Assembly (NCBI RefSeq): GCF_003732665.1 | Contig: NZ_MOBP01000013.1 | Coordinates: forward strand, 124,001 to 188,000 | Direction: 5' to 3' | Length of the DNA stretch: 64,000 nt | Source: Pseudomonas frederiksbergensis | GTDB taxonomy: Bacteria; Pseudomonadota; Gammaproteobacteria; Pseudomonadales; Pseudomonadaceae | Part shown: in pieces, positions 1 through 7,983 of the stretch | How the letters are laid out: each line of letters starts with the position of its first letter | Numbering within the stretch: position 1 is the stretch's first letter | The notes under the pieces: model-generated | Told to the model about the DNA's origin: nothing | Databases searched by the model: none | The model's input: the letters and a program-made list of their open reading frames with translations, nothing else | Position numbers and translations under genes: made by a program

Positions 1-263
1 TGCGTGAACACCTCAAGACCTGCATGGGCTACGAGCAGACCTCGGAGAGCAGCTTCAGCGCACGCCGGCGTCACCTGGAAGCCCTGCGACATGCCAGTGC
101 ATCCCTCGAGCACGGCCGCGCTCAGTTGACCCTGGCGGGTGCCGGCGAGTTGTTGGCAGAAGATCTGCGACAAGCCCAGCACTCTTTGGGCGAAATCACC
201 GGTGCTTTCAGCTCCGATGACCTGTTGGGCCGGATTTTTTCCAGCTTCTGCATCGGTAAATAG
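1..263 (+). CDS. mnmE: MnmE (TrmE) tRNA-modification GTPase, C-terminal 86 codons
   Basis: Only the end of the gene is in the window; the reading frame enters at base 3 and stops at 261-263. MnmE works with MnmG to place the carboxymethylaminomethyl group on U34 of certain tRNAs. The visible part is the C-terminal helical domain, ending in FCIGK, the C-x-G-K terminus whose cysteine is conserved in this family. The next gene downstream is mnmG, its functional partner, as in other Pseudomonas. A weak hairpin follows the stop. The G domain lies outside the window, so nothing can be said about its integrity. Confidence 0.95.
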   Translation, partial: REHLKTCMGYEQTSESSFSARRRHLEALRHASASLEHGRAQLTLAGAGELLAEDLRQAQHSLGEITGAFSSDDLLGRIFSSFCIGK

Positions 264-279
264 TCCCTCCATTGTTCAC

Positions 280-302
280 AGACAGGCCATTCGCGCCTGT
301 CT
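280..302 (+). terminator. Hairpin after mnmE (weak terminator candidate)
   Basis: AGACAGGC (280-287) pairs with GCCTGTCT (295-302) around a 7-base loop, 17 bases past the mnmE stop. No run of T follows, so it could be a weak or factor-assisted terminator or an mRNA 3' stabiliser. Confidence 0.4.
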
Positions 303-414
303 GCTCCCTCCTTATTCTGAAAACTTCCCCGAGTGCCGAGCAGATTCTTTCTGCTTGAACGGATTTCTCCTGCCCGGGAATCGTCCTTTCGACCCTTTTC
401 TGTGGATTAAGCCC

Positions 415-689
415 TGTGAATAACTGCCACTAAGGGCAGTTGATAACAGGGCCTGAAAACTGAAGATAAACCCATCTGTGGATAACCACCCCTTTCATCC
501 ACAGGCTTACACCGGTTATCCAAGGGCCTCCTTGGCACATGACCACAGGGTTTTGAACCTCTGTACATATTGAATATAAAGGCTTGTAGAGATCTATCCA
601 CAGAAATGGTGCTCAGTAGAAATAAACATAAAAACAAAGATTTAATAAATTTCTCTTTTTTTAATTTCTATAACCCCGACTTCTCCACA
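415..689. other. DnaA-box cluster with AT-rich tract in the mnmE-mnmG gap
   Basis: The 551-base gap holds no gene. It has one perfect DnaA box on the minus strand (TTATCCACA, 477-485) and one TTATTCACA (415-423). Single-mismatch copies lie at 495-503 (TCATCCACA), 594-602 (CTATCCACA) and 681-689 (TTCTCCACA). From about 615 to 680 the sequence is strongly AT-rich in an otherwise GC-rich window. This resembles an origin or unwinding region. The accepted Pseudomonas oriC lies near dnaA/rpmH, so this may be an auxiliary DnaA-binding region, a DnaA reservoir, or DnaA control of mnmG. Function is inferred only. Confidence 0.5.
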
Positions 690-713
690 GCTGGTTAAAT
701 TTTGTGCAAAGGG

Positions 714-742
714 TTCTTTAGGAAGGGCGAAGTCCCTATACT
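714..742 (+). promoter_or_regulatory. Possible mnmG promoter
   Basis: A perfect -10 hexamer TATACT sits at 737-742, about 70 bases before the mnmG start. The element 17 bases upstream (TTCTTT, 714-719) is a poor -35, so the promoter is only suggested by the -10. Confidence 0.35.
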
Positions 743-814
743 TGCCGACCAGGTCCAAAAACCTGAGATCAACCTATTCCGGATTACCTAACTGAAGCAG
801 GCACGAGGTGCGTG

Positions 815-2713
815 GTGGATTTCCCTTCCCGTTTTGAAGTGATCGTCATCGGCGGCGGTCATGCCGGTACCGAGGCAGCACTGGCGTCAGCACGTATGGG
901 GGCAAAAACCCTGTTGCTGACGCACAACGTGGAAACCCTCGGTGCCATGAGTTGCAACCCTGCCATTGGCGGGATCGGCAAAAGCCACCTGGTCAAGGAA
1001 ATCGACGCCCTCGGCGGTGCGATGGCCATGGCTACCGATAAGGGTGGTATTCAGTTTCGCGTGTTGAACAACCGCAAAGGCCCGGCCGTGCGAGCGACTC
1101 GCGCTCAAGCCGACCGGGTTTTGTACAAGGCCGCTGTCCGCGAAGCCCTGGAAAACCAGCCGAACCTGTGGATATTTCAACAAGCCGCCGATGACCTGAT
1201 CGTCGAACAGGAAACGGTGCGCGGTGTTGTCACGCAAATGGGTCTGCGTTTCCTCGCCGATTCCGTGGTGTTGACCACTGGCACGTTCCTCGGTGGACTT
1301 ATCCACATCGGCATGCAGAATTATTCCGGCGGTCGCGCCGGTGATCCGCCATCGATTGCCCTGGCTCGCCGCTTGCGTGAATTGCCATTGCGCGTTGGTC
1401 GCTTGAAAACCGGTACACCGCCGCGTATCGACGGTCGTTCCGTGGATTTTTCGGTGATGACCGAGCAGGCAGGCGATACGCCGATCCCGGTCATGTCGTT
1501 CATGGGTTCCAAAGAGCAACACCCGAAACAGGTGAGCTGCTGGATTACCCACACCAACGCCCGCACCCACGAAATCATTGCCGCGAACCTCGACCGTTCG
1601 CCGATGTATTCAGATGCCGGGCTGATCGAAGGCATTGGCCCGCGTTATTGCCCGTCGATTGAAGACAAGATTCACCGCTTTGCCGACAAGGAAAGCCATC
1701 AGGTCTTCATCGAACCGGAAGGCTTGACCACCCACGAGCTTTACCCGAACGGGATATCCACAAGCTTGCCGTTCGACGTGCAGTTGCAGATCGTGCAATC
1801 GATCCGCGGCATGGAAAACGCGCACATCGTTCGCCCGGGCTACGCCATCGAATACGACTACTTCGACCCGCGTGACCTGAAGTACAGCCTGGAAACCAAA
1901 GTGATTGCCGGTCTGTTCTTCGCCGGGCAAATCAACGGCACCACCGGTTACGAAGAAGCCGGCGCCCAGGGTTTGCTGGCCGGGGCCAACGCCGCGTTGC
2001 GTGCACAGGGCAAAGACGCCTGGTGTCCGCGTCGCGACGAGGCGTATATCGGGGTGTTGGTCGATGACCTGATTACCCTGGGGACCCAGGAACCGTATCG
2101 GATGTTTACGTCCCGGGCCGAATACCGCCTGATCCTGCGCGAAGACAACGCCGACCTGCGCCTGACCGAAAAAGGTCGTGAGCTCGGTCTGGTGGATGAC
2201 GCCCGTTGGGCGGCGTTCTGCAAGAAACGCGAAAGCATCGATCTGGAAGAGCAGCGCCTGAAAAGTACCTGGGTTCGCCCGGGCACCGAGCAGGGCGATG
2301 CGATCTCCGAAAAGTTCGGCACGCCACTGACCCACGAATACAACTTGCTCAACCTCTTGAGCCGTCCGGAAATCGACTACGCTGGTCTGATCGCCGTGAC
2401 TGGCGGTGGTGCAGAAGATCCACAGGTCGCCGAGCAGGTCGAAATCAAGACCAAATACGCCGGCTACATCGATCGTCAGCAGGATGAAATCGTGCGTCTG
2501 CGGGCCAGCGAAGATACCAAGCTGCCTGTGGATATCGATTACACGAACATCTCCGGTCTCTCGAAAGAGATCCAGAGCAAGCTCGGTGCGACCCGTCCGG
2601 AAACCCTGGGCCAGGCGTCGCGTATCCCGGGCGTGACCCCGGCAGCCATTTCGCTGTTGATGATTCATTTGAAAAAACGCGGCGCGGGCCGTCAGTTGGA
2701 GCAAAGCGCTTGA
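815..2713 (+). CDS. mnmG: MnmG (GidA) FAD-dependent tRNA U34 modification enzyme
   Basis: MnmG forms the 5-carboxymethylaminomethyl group of tRNA U34 together with MnmE, using FAD, methylene-THF and glycine. The protein (632 aa, normal length) starts with the FAD-binding motif VIVIGGGHAGTEAA, then SCNPAIGGIGKSH, the family cysteine in CPSIEDK, and the second FAD stretch NGTTGYEEAGAQG. Two GTG codons are adjacent at 812 and 815. The one at 815 gives an N-terminus of MDFPSRF, as I recall for Pseudomonas MnmG, and sits 4-5 bases after GAGGTG; 812 would be too close to it. The stop overlaps the rsmG start by 4 bases, so the two are likely co-translated. Confidence 0.96.
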   Translation: MDFPSRFEVIVIGGGHAGTEAALASARMGAKTLLLTHNVETLGAMSCNPAIGGIGKSHLVKEIDALGGAMAMATDKGGIQFRVLNNRKGPAVRATRAQADRVLYKAAVREALENQPNLWIFQQAADDLIVEQETVRGVVTQMGLRFLADSVVLTTGTFLGGLIHIGMQNYSGGRAGDPPSIALARRLRELPLRVGRLKTGTPPRIDGRSVDFSVMTEQAGDTPIPVMSFMGSKEQHPKQVSCWITHTNARTHEIIAANLDRSPMYSDAGLIEGIGPRYCPSIEDKIHRFADKESHQVFIEPEGLTTHELYPNGISTSLPFDVQLQIVQSIRGMENAHIVRPGYAIEYDYFDPRDLKYSLETKVIAGLFFAGQINGTTGYEEAGAQGLLAGANAALRAQGKDAWCPRRDEAYIGVLVDDLITLGTQEPYRMFTSRAEYRLILREDNADLRLTEKGRELGLVDDARWAAFCKKRESIDLEEQRLKSTWVRPGTEQGDAISEKFGTPLTHEYNLLNLLSRPEIDYAGLIAVTGGGAEDPQVAEQVEIKTKYAGYIDRQQDEIVRLRASEDTKLPVDIDYTNISGLSKEIQSKLGATRPETLGQASRIPGVTPAAISLLMIHLKKRGAGRQLEQSA

Positions 2714-3354
2714 GTTCGTTGGTCACCTCGCAACATGCAGAAGAGTTATCCACAGGTGCTCGCCAACTTGGTGTGACCCTGACAGAAACCCAGCACGCGT
2801 TGCTGCTGGGTTATCTGGCCCTGTTGATCAAATGGAACAAGGCCTACAACCTGACCGCCGTGCGCGATCCGGACGAAATGGTGTCCCGTCATTTGCTCGA
2901 CAGCCTGAGCGTGATGTCGTTTGTGGAAAACGGTCGTTGGCTGGACGTGGGCAGCGGCGGCGGCATGCCGGGAATTCCGTTGGCCATCCTGTTTCCAGAG
3001 TTCCAAGTGACCTGCCTGGACAGCAACGGCAAGAAAACCCGCTTCCTGACTCAGGTCAAACTCGAACTCAAACTGGATAACCTGCAAGTTATCCACAGCC
3101 GCGTTGAAAGTTTCCAGCCAGAGCAGCCGTTCAACGGGATCATCTCCCGGGCGTTCAGCAGCATGGAAAATTTCAGCAACTGGACGCGCCACCTCGGCGA
3201 CCGCGATACACGTTGGCTGGCAATGAAGGGCGTTCATCCCGCCGATGAGCTGGTAGCATTGCCGGCAGACTTCCACCTCGATAGCGAACACGCCCTGGCC
3301 GTACCCGGTTGCCAAGGCCAACGCCATCTGCTGATACTGCGCCGCACGGCATGA
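2710..3354 (+). CDS. rsmG: RsmG (GidB) 16S rRNA m7G527 methyltransferase
   Basis: RsmG methylates N7 of G527 in 16S rRNA using S-adenosylmethionine; loss of the family enzyme gives low-level streptomycin resistance. The 214-aa protein has the AdoMet-binding loop WLDVGSGGGMPGIPLA around residues 76-91 and the conserved segment KWNKAYNLTAVRD before it. The start is a TTG at 2710 overlapping the mnmG stop (TTGA), which argues for translational coupling rather than an independent ribosome site. It is followed directly by parA. The coding sequence holds two perfect TTATCCACA motifs, at 2746 and 3089. Confidence 0.95.
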   Translation: MSSLVTSQHAEELSTGARQLGVTLTETQHALLLGYLALLIKWNKAYNLTAVRDPDEMVSRHLLDSLSVMSFVENGRWLDVGSGGGMPGIPLAILFPEFQVTCLDSNGKKTRFLTQVKLELKLDNLQVIHSRVESFQPEQPFNGIISRAFSSMENFSNWTRHLGDRDTRWLAMKGVHPADELVALPADFHLDSEHALAVPGCQGQRHLLILRRTA

Positions 3355-3372
3355 TTGGGAACACAAGCAAGA

Positions 3373-4170
3373 ATGGCTAAGGTATTCGCGATAGCGAACC
3401 AAAAGGGTGGTGTGGGCAAGACCACCACCTGCATCAACCTCGCAGCTTCCCTGGTCGCTACCAAGCGCCGGGTGCTGTTGATCGATCTCGATCCACAGGG
3501 CAACGCCACCATGGGTAGCGGTGTGGATAAACACGGCCTGGAAAACTCGGTCTACGACCTGTTGATCGGCGAATGCGACCTGGCCCAGGCCATGCACTTC
3601 TCCGAGCACGGTGGTTACCAGTTGTTGCCGGCCAACCGCGATCTGACGGCGGCCGAAGTGGTGCTGCTGGAAATGCAGATGAAGGAAAGTCGTCTGCGCA
3701 GCGCGTTGGCGCCGATCCGTGAAAACTACGATTACATTTTGATCGACTGCCCGCCGTCGCTGTCGATGCTGACCCTGAACGCATTGGTTGCCGCTGATGG
3801 GGTGATTATCCCCATGCAGTGCGAGTATTTTGCGCTCGAAGGTCTAAGTGACCTTGTGGATAACATCAAGCGCATCGCCGAACTGCTGAACCCGAACCTG
3901 AAAGTCGAAGGCCTGTTGCGGACCATGTACGACCCGCGCCTGAGCCTGATGAACGATGTTTCGGCCCAGCTCAAGGAACACTTCGGCGAGCAGCTCTACG
4001 ACACCGTGATTCCGCGCAACATCCGCCTGGCCGAAGCGCCAAGCTATGGCATGCCGGCGCTGGCCTACGACAAAGCATCCCGTGGCGCCATCGCCTATCT
4101 GGCATTGGCGGGCGAGCTGGTTCGCCGTCAACGCAAAAACTCACGCACCGCCGCCGCTCAGGCAACTTAA
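3373..4170 (+). CDS. parA: ParA (Soj) chromosome-partition ATPase
   Basis: ParA is the nucleoid-binding ATPase of the chromosome-segregation system that acts with ParB and parS. The 265-aa protein begins MAKVFAIANQKGGVGKTT, a deviant Walker A with the signature first lysine. It continues with DLDPQGN and the Walker B-like segment ILIDCPPSL. The ATG at 3373 is preferred over an in-frame TTG at 3355, which would add six residues before the conserved MAKVFAIANQKGG start. It lies 18 bases after rsmG and 9 bases before parB, so mnmG-rsmG-parA-parB look like one transcription unit. Its DNA targets are probably the two parS sites further right in this window. Confidence 0.96.
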   Translation: MAKVFAIANQKGGVGKTTTCINLAASLVATKRRVLLIDLDPQGNATMGSGVDKHGLENSVYDLLIGECDLAQAMHFSEHGGYQLLPANRDLTAAEVVLLEMQMKESRLRSALAPIRENYDYILIDCPPSLSMLTLNALVAADGVIIPMQCEYFALEGLSDLVDNIKRIAELLNPNLKVEGLLRTMYDPRLSLMNDVSAQLKEHFGEQLYDTVIPRNIRLAEAPSYGMPALAYDKASRGAIAYLALAGELVRRQRKNSRTAAAQAT

Positions 4171-4179
4171 GGAATCCCC

Positions 4180-5052
4180 ATGGCCGTCAAGAAACGAGGT
4201 CTCGGACGTGGACTGGATGCACTGCTGAGTGGTCCGACTGTCAGCTCGCTCGAAGAGCAAGCGGTACAAGCCGATCAGCGTGAGCTGCAACACCTGCCCC
4301 TGGACCTGATCCAGCGTGGCAAGTATCAGCCGCGTCGCGACATGGACCCCCAGGCGCTGGAAGAACTGGCGCAGTCGATCAAGGCCCAGGGCGTGATGCA
4401 GCCGATCGTGGTGCGCCCGATTGGCAACGGTCGTTTCGAAATCATCGCCGGCGAACGTCGCTGGCGTGCCAGCCAGCAGGCTGGCCAGGAAACCATCCCG
4501 GCGATGGTTCGCGATGTTCCGGATGAAACCGCCATCGCTATGGCGCTGATCGAGAACATCCAGCGCGAAGACCTCAATCCAATCGAAGAAGCGGTTGCCC
4601 TGCAGCGTTTGCAGCAGGAATTCCAGCTGACCCAGCAACAAGTGGCCGAAGCGGTGGGTAAGTCCCGGGTAACCGTGGCGAACCTGCTACGCTTGATCGC
4701 GTTGCCGGAAGTCATCAAAACCATGCTGTCCCACGGCGACCTGGAAATGGGTCACGCACGTGCTTTACTGGGTTTGCCGGAGAATCAGCAGGTTGAAGGG
4801 GCGCGACATGTTGTCGCACGTGGGCTGACCGTGCGCCAAACTGAGGCACTGGTTCGCCAGTGGTTGAGTGGCAAACCGGAGCCTGTGGAAGCCGCGAAAC
4901 CCGACCCGGACATCGCTCGACTCGAGCAGCGCCTGGCCGAGCGCCTAGGCTCTGCGGTGCAGATCCGCCACGGAAAGAAGGGCAAAGGGCAGTTGGTGAT
5001 TGGCTACAACTCTCTCGACGAGCTTCAAGGCGTGCTTGCACACATCCGCTGA
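4180..5052 (+). CDS. parB: ParB (Spo0J) chromosome-partition DNA-binding CTPase
   Basis: ParB binds parS palindromes and spreads along DNA as a CTP-dependent clamp to form the partition complex moved by ParA. The 290-aa protein shows the expected order: a basic N-terminus (KKRGLGRGLDALL), the GKYQPR segment, the CTP-binding GERRWRA box (about residues 91-97), ENIQREDLNPIEEA, and a helix-turn-helix (VAEAVGKSRVTVANLLRLI) that reads parS. A C-terminal dimerisation region follows. The ATG at 4180 follows GGAATCCCC. Two perfect copies of the ParB target are in this window at 46310 and 58576. Confidence 0.97.
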   Translation: MAVKKRGLGRGLDALLSGPTVSSLEEQAVQADQRELQHLPLDLIQRGKYQPRRDMDPQALEELAQSIKAQGVMQPIVVRPIGNGRFEIIAGERRWRASQQAGQETIPAMVRDVPDETAIAMALIENIQREDLNPIEEAVALQRLQQEFQLTQQQVAEAVGKSRVTVANLLRLIALPEVIKTMLSHGDLEMGHARALLGLPENQQVEGARHVVARGLTVRQTEALVRQWLSGKPEPVEAAKPDPDIARLEQRLAERLGSAVQIRHGKKGKGQLVIGYNSLDELQGVLAHIR

Positions 5053-5097
5053 AACATTTCCTCATGTAGCGCGCAGTCGGAAATCACTACCTGACAG

Positions 5098-5126
5098 TTG
5101 AATAGGGGCTGAACCGCCCCTATACT
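5098..5126 (+). promoter_or_regulatory. Sigma-70 promoter of the atp operon
   Basis: TTGAAT (5098-5103), a spacer of exactly 17 bases, then TATACT (5121-5126) make a strong sigma-70 promoter about 75 bases before atpI. The spacer contains an inverted repeat, ATAGGGGC (5102-5109) with GCCCCTAT (5116-5123), which overlaps both hexamers. That could be an operator or just a cruciform-prone spacer. Confidence 0.65.
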
Positions 5127-5200
5127 CTGCGCGCATTTTGTCGGCACAAATTATGCCAAGTTATTGAATTCTGGCAGCCGACCATTGGGGAGTAAAAGTG

Positions 5201-5608
5201 ATGGAAACACGCACGCCAAACCGCTTGCCGTTCCATCGCCTGGCAGTTTTTCCGGTGTTAATGGCTCAATTTATCGTTTTGCTCATTGCCGCTTTGGCGC
5301 TGTGGCAATGGTACGGAGTCGTTGCCGGGTACTCAGGACTTTGCGGAGGCCTGATAGCCTTGTTACCCAATGTTTATTTCGCTCACAGGGCATTTCGGTT
5401 TTCCGGCGCCCGAGCAGCTCAAGCCATCGTCCGGTCTTTTTATGCTGGCGAGGCGGGCAAATTAATTCTGACGGCAGTGCTCTTTGCATTGACGTTTGCA
5501 GGTGTGAAGCCATTGGCGCCGCTAGCTGTATTCGGCGTCTTCGTGTTGACCCAACTGGTCAGCTGGTTCGCGCCCCTGCTGATGAGAACAAGACTTTCGA
5601 GACCTTAG
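5201..5608 (+). CDS. atpI: AtpI, ATP synthase assembly/accessory membrane protein
   Basis: AtpI is the small membrane protein that opens most atp operons and helps assemble the c-ring. The 135-aa protein has about four hydrophobic segments (for example LMAQFIVLLIAALAL, YSGLCGGLIALLP, LILTAVLFALTFAG and LAVFGVFVLTQLV). The ATG at 5201 lies 8 bases after GGGGAG. A GTG immediately before it (5198) is an alternative that would add one residue. It is the first gene after the predicted promoter. Confidence 0.9.
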   Translation: METRTPNRLPFHRLAVFPVLMAQFIVLLIAALALWQWYGVVAGYSGLCGGLIALLPNVYFAHRAFRFSGARAAQAIVRSFYAGEAGKLILTAVLFALTFAGVKPLAPLAVFGVFVLTQLVSWFAPLLMRTRLSRP

Positions 5609-5624
5609 GGCGTTTGAGGCAACC

Positions 5625-6494
5625 ATGGCAGAGACAACCGCTTCGGGCTATATCCAGCACCACTTGCAGAACCTGACTTTTGGTCAGCATCCTACCGGCG
5701 GCTGGGGCTTTGCCCACACCGCAGCAGAAGCCAAAGAAATGGGCTTCTGGGCTTTCCACGTCGATACACTCGGCTGGTCGGTCGCGTTGGGTCTGATCTT
5801 CGTTCTGATTTTCCGCATGGCGGCGAAGAAGGCGACTTCCGGTCAACCAGGTGCTTTGCAGAACTTCGTTGAAGTATTGGTCGAATTCGTCGATGGCAGC
5901 GTGAAAGACAGCTTCCATGGCCGTAGCCCGGTGATTGCACCGCTGGCACTGACCATCTTCGTCTGGGTCTTCCTGATGAACGCCGTCGACCTGATCCCGG
6001 TCGACTGGATTCCTCATTTGGCCATCCTGATCACTGGCGATGCGCACATTCCATTCCGTGCCGTATCGACCACTGACCCGAACGCTACCCTGGGCATGGC
6101 CCTGTCGGTGTTCGCATTGATCATTTTCTACAGCATCAAGGTCAAGGGCATCGGCGGCTTCATCGGCGAACTGACCCTGCACCCGTTCGGCAGCAAGAAC
6201 ATCTTCGTTCAAGCCCTGCTGATCCCGGTGAACTTCCTGCTGGAGTTCGTGACGCTGATCGCCAAGCCGATCTCCCTGGCTCTGCGTCTGTTCGGCAACA
6301 TGTACGCCGGCGAGCTGGTCTTCATTCTGATTGCTGTGATGTTCGGCAGCGGTCTGCTCTGGCTTAGCGGCCTGGGCGTAGTTCTGCAGTGGGCGTGGGC
6401 TGTGTTCCACATCCTGATCATCACCCTGCAGGCGTTTATCTTCATGATGCTGACCATCGTTTACCTGTCGATGGCGCACGAAGAGAACCATTAA
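5625..6494 (+). CDS. atpB: ATP synthase F0 subunit a
   Basis: Subunit a forms the proton half-channels of F0 against the c-ring in the inner membrane. The 289-aa protein is polytopic and carries the conserved helix with the essential arginine (AKPISLALRLFGNMYAGEL, about residues 214-232), followed by the C-terminal helix LQAFIFMMLTIVYLSMA. The ATG follows GAGGCAACC. The gene sits 16 bases after atpI and is separated from atpE by 134 bases containing a stable hairpin. Confidence 0.97.
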   Translation: MAETTASGYIQHHLQNLTFGQHPTGGWGFAHTAAEAKEMGFWAFHVDTLGWSVALGLIFVLIFRMAAKKATSGQPGALQNFVEVLVEFVDGSVKDSFHGRSPVIAPLALTIFVWVFLMNAVDLIPVDWIPHLAILITGDAHIPFRAVSTTDPNATLGMALSVFALIIFYSIKVKGIGGFIGELTLHPFGSKNIFVQALLIPVNFLLEFVTLIAKPISLALRLFGNMYAGELVFILIAVMFGSGLLWLSGLGVVLQWAWAVFHILIITLQAFIFMMLTIVYLSMAHEENH

Positions 6495-6518
6495 GACCAG
6501 TCTCGACTAGTCTGATGT

Positions 6519-6540
6519 CCCACCCGGTCAAACGGGTGGG
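6519..6540 (+). other. Intercistronic hairpin atpB/atpE
   Basis: CCCACCCG (6519-6526) pairs with CGGGTGGG (6533-6540) around a 6-base loop. No T-run follows, so it is not a classical terminator. It may stabilise or delimit the atpE part of the mRNA, which needs high expression. Confidence 0.55.
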
Positions 6541-6628
6541 TGCCCGAACAGGGCTTATGAAACGATTTGTTTTACCGCTTTAAAATCTAAAAAACCTAAA
6601 CCATACGACGTAAAAGTCGGGAGGAAAG

Positions 6629-6886
6629 ATGGAAACTGTAGTTGGTCTAACCGCTATCGCTGTTGCACTGTTGATCGGCCTGGGCGCACTGGGTACCGCA
6701 ATTGGTTTCGGCCTGTTGGGCGGCAAGTTCCTGGAAGGCGCAGCGCGTCAGCCAGAAATGGTTCCAATGCTGCAAGTCAAAATGTTCATCGTTGCCGGTC
6801 TGCTCGACGCCGTAACCATGATCGGTGTTGGTATCGCTCTGTTCTTCACCTTCGCGAACCCATTCGTTGGTCAACTCGCTGGCTAA
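6629..6886 (+). CDS. atpE: ATP synthase F0 subunit c
   Basis: Subunit c is the hairpin of two transmembrane helices that forms the rotating proton-carrying ring. The 85-aa protein has the glycine-rich first helix ([21 protein letters not shown]), the polar loop ARQPE and the second helix with the proton-binding acid in the segment [17 protein letters not shown]. The acid here is Asp in LLDAV, as in many proton-driven enzymes. A very strong ribosome site, GGGAGGAAAG, precedes the ATG. Hairpins flank the gene on both sides, fitting the higher copy number needed for this subunit. Confidence 0.97.
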
Positions 6887-6908
6887 TCACTCGAACCTTC
6901 GAGTGATT
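6885..6908 (+). other. Intercistronic hairpin atpE/atpF
   Basis: AATCACTCGA (6885-6894) pairs perfectly with TCGAGTGATT (6899-6908) around ACCT, starting on the atpE stop codon. There is no T-tract beyond TTGG. It is a likely mRNA stabiliser at the 3' end of the atpE message or an attenuator between c and b subunits. Confidence 0.6.
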
Positions 6909-6942
6909 GGTTTGATGTGCAACGAACGAGCGAGGTGTTGGC

Positions 6943-7413
6943 GTGAACATTAATGCAACCCTGATTGGCCAGTCCGTTGCGTTCTTCATTTTTGTACTGT
7001 TTTGCATGAAGTTCGTGTGGCCTCCGGTCATCGCGGCTTTGCACGAACGTCAGAAGAAGATCGCGGATGGACTGGACGCTGCCGCCCGAGCAGCTCGCGA
7101 CCTGGAGCTGGCCCAAGATAAAGCGGGTCAGCAACTGCGCGAAGCAAAAGCTCAGGCAGCCGAAATCATTGAGCAAGCCAAGAAACGCGGTAACCAGATT
7201 GTTGAAGAGGCCGTTGAAAAGGCCCGTATCGACGCTGACCGTGTGAAGGTCCAGGCTCAGGCCGAGATCGAGCAGGAACTGAACAGTGTCAAAGACGCGC
7301 TGCGTGCCCAACTGGGTGCACTGGCTGTCGGCGGCGCCGAGAAGATCCTGGGTGCCACAATCGATCAAAACGCGCACGCGGAGCTGGTAAACAAACTGGC
7401 TGCTGAAATTTAA
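6943..7413 (+). CDS. atpF: ATP synthase F0 subunit b
   Basis: Subunit b is the peripheral stalk linking F0 to F1. The 156-aa protein has one N-terminal transmembrane helix (about residues 5-25, QSVAFFIFVLFCMKFVWPP) and then a long charged alpha-helical coiled coil rich in Ala, Glu, Lys and Gln. The start is GTG at 6943, preceded by GAGGTGTTGGC. A less efficient start codon suits the lower stoichiometry of b (two) compared with c. Confidence 0.96.
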   Translation: MNINATLIGQSVAFFIFVLFCMKFVWPPVIAALHERQKKIADGLDAAARAARDLELAQDKAGQQLREAKAQAAEIIEQAKKRGNQIVEEAVEKARIDADRVKVQAQAEIEQELNSVKDALRAQLGALAVGGAEKILGATIDQNAHAELVNKLAAEI

Positions 7414-7425
7414 GCGAGGGCGATC

Positions 7426-7962
7426 ATGGCAGAATTGACCACGTTGGCCCGACCTTACGCTAAGGCAGCCTTCGAGCACGCCCAGGCCCACCAGCAACTG
7501 GCCTCTTGGTCAGCCATGCTCGGCCTGGCTGCAGCAGTGTCGCAAGACGACACCATGCAGCGCGTGCTCAAGGCCCCGCGACTGACGAGCGCAGACAAGG
7601 CCGCCACGTTTATTGACGTGTGCGGCGACAAGTTTGATGTGAAGGCACAGAATTTCATTCACGTCGTTGCCGAAAACGACCGTCTCCCGCTTTTGCCGGA
7701 GATATCCGCTCTGTTCGACCTGTACAAGGCCGAACAAGAGAAGTCGGTAGACGTTGAAGTGACCAGTGCTTTTGCATTGAACCAAGAACAGCAAGACAAA
7801 CTCGCCAAGGTTCTCAGTGCACGACTCAACCGGGAAGTGCGCCTGCAAGTCGAGGAAGACAAATCCCTTATTGGGGGCATTGTCATCCGCGCCGGCGACC
7901 TGGTTATCGATGGCTCGGTTCGCGGAAAACTCGCAAGCCTTGCCGAAGCATTGAAATCTTGA
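7426..7962 (+). CDS. atpH: ATP synthase F1 subunit delta
   Basis: Subunit delta joins the b stalk to the top of the F1 hexamer. The 178-aa protein starts AELTTLARPYAKAAFEHA, the standard N-terminal six-helix domain. It ends with the conserved C-terminal segment DKSLIGGIVIRAGDLVIDGSVRGKL. It lies 12 bases after atpF and 21 bases before atpA with no structure between, so translation is probably coupled. Confidence 0.96.
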   Translation: MAELTTLARPYAKAAFEHAQAHQQLASWSAMLGLAAAVSQDDTMQRVLKAPRLTSADKAATFIDVCGDKFDVKAQNFIHVVAENDRLPLLPEISALFDLYKAEQEKSVDVEVTSAFALNQEQQDKLAKVLSARLNREVRLQVEEDKSLIGGIVIRAGDLVIDGSVRGKLASLAEALKS

Positions 7963-7983
7963 GTTTGAAGGGGCAGCAGAGCA

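Noticed and set aside
1610..2704. Long open frame antisense to mnmG
   Set aside because: It is a shadow of the GC-rich codon pattern of mnmG with no ribosome site or recognisable domain.
6519..6540. Hairpin after atpB as a transcription terminator
   Set aside because: No T-run follows and essential atpE lies downstream without an obvious new promoter.
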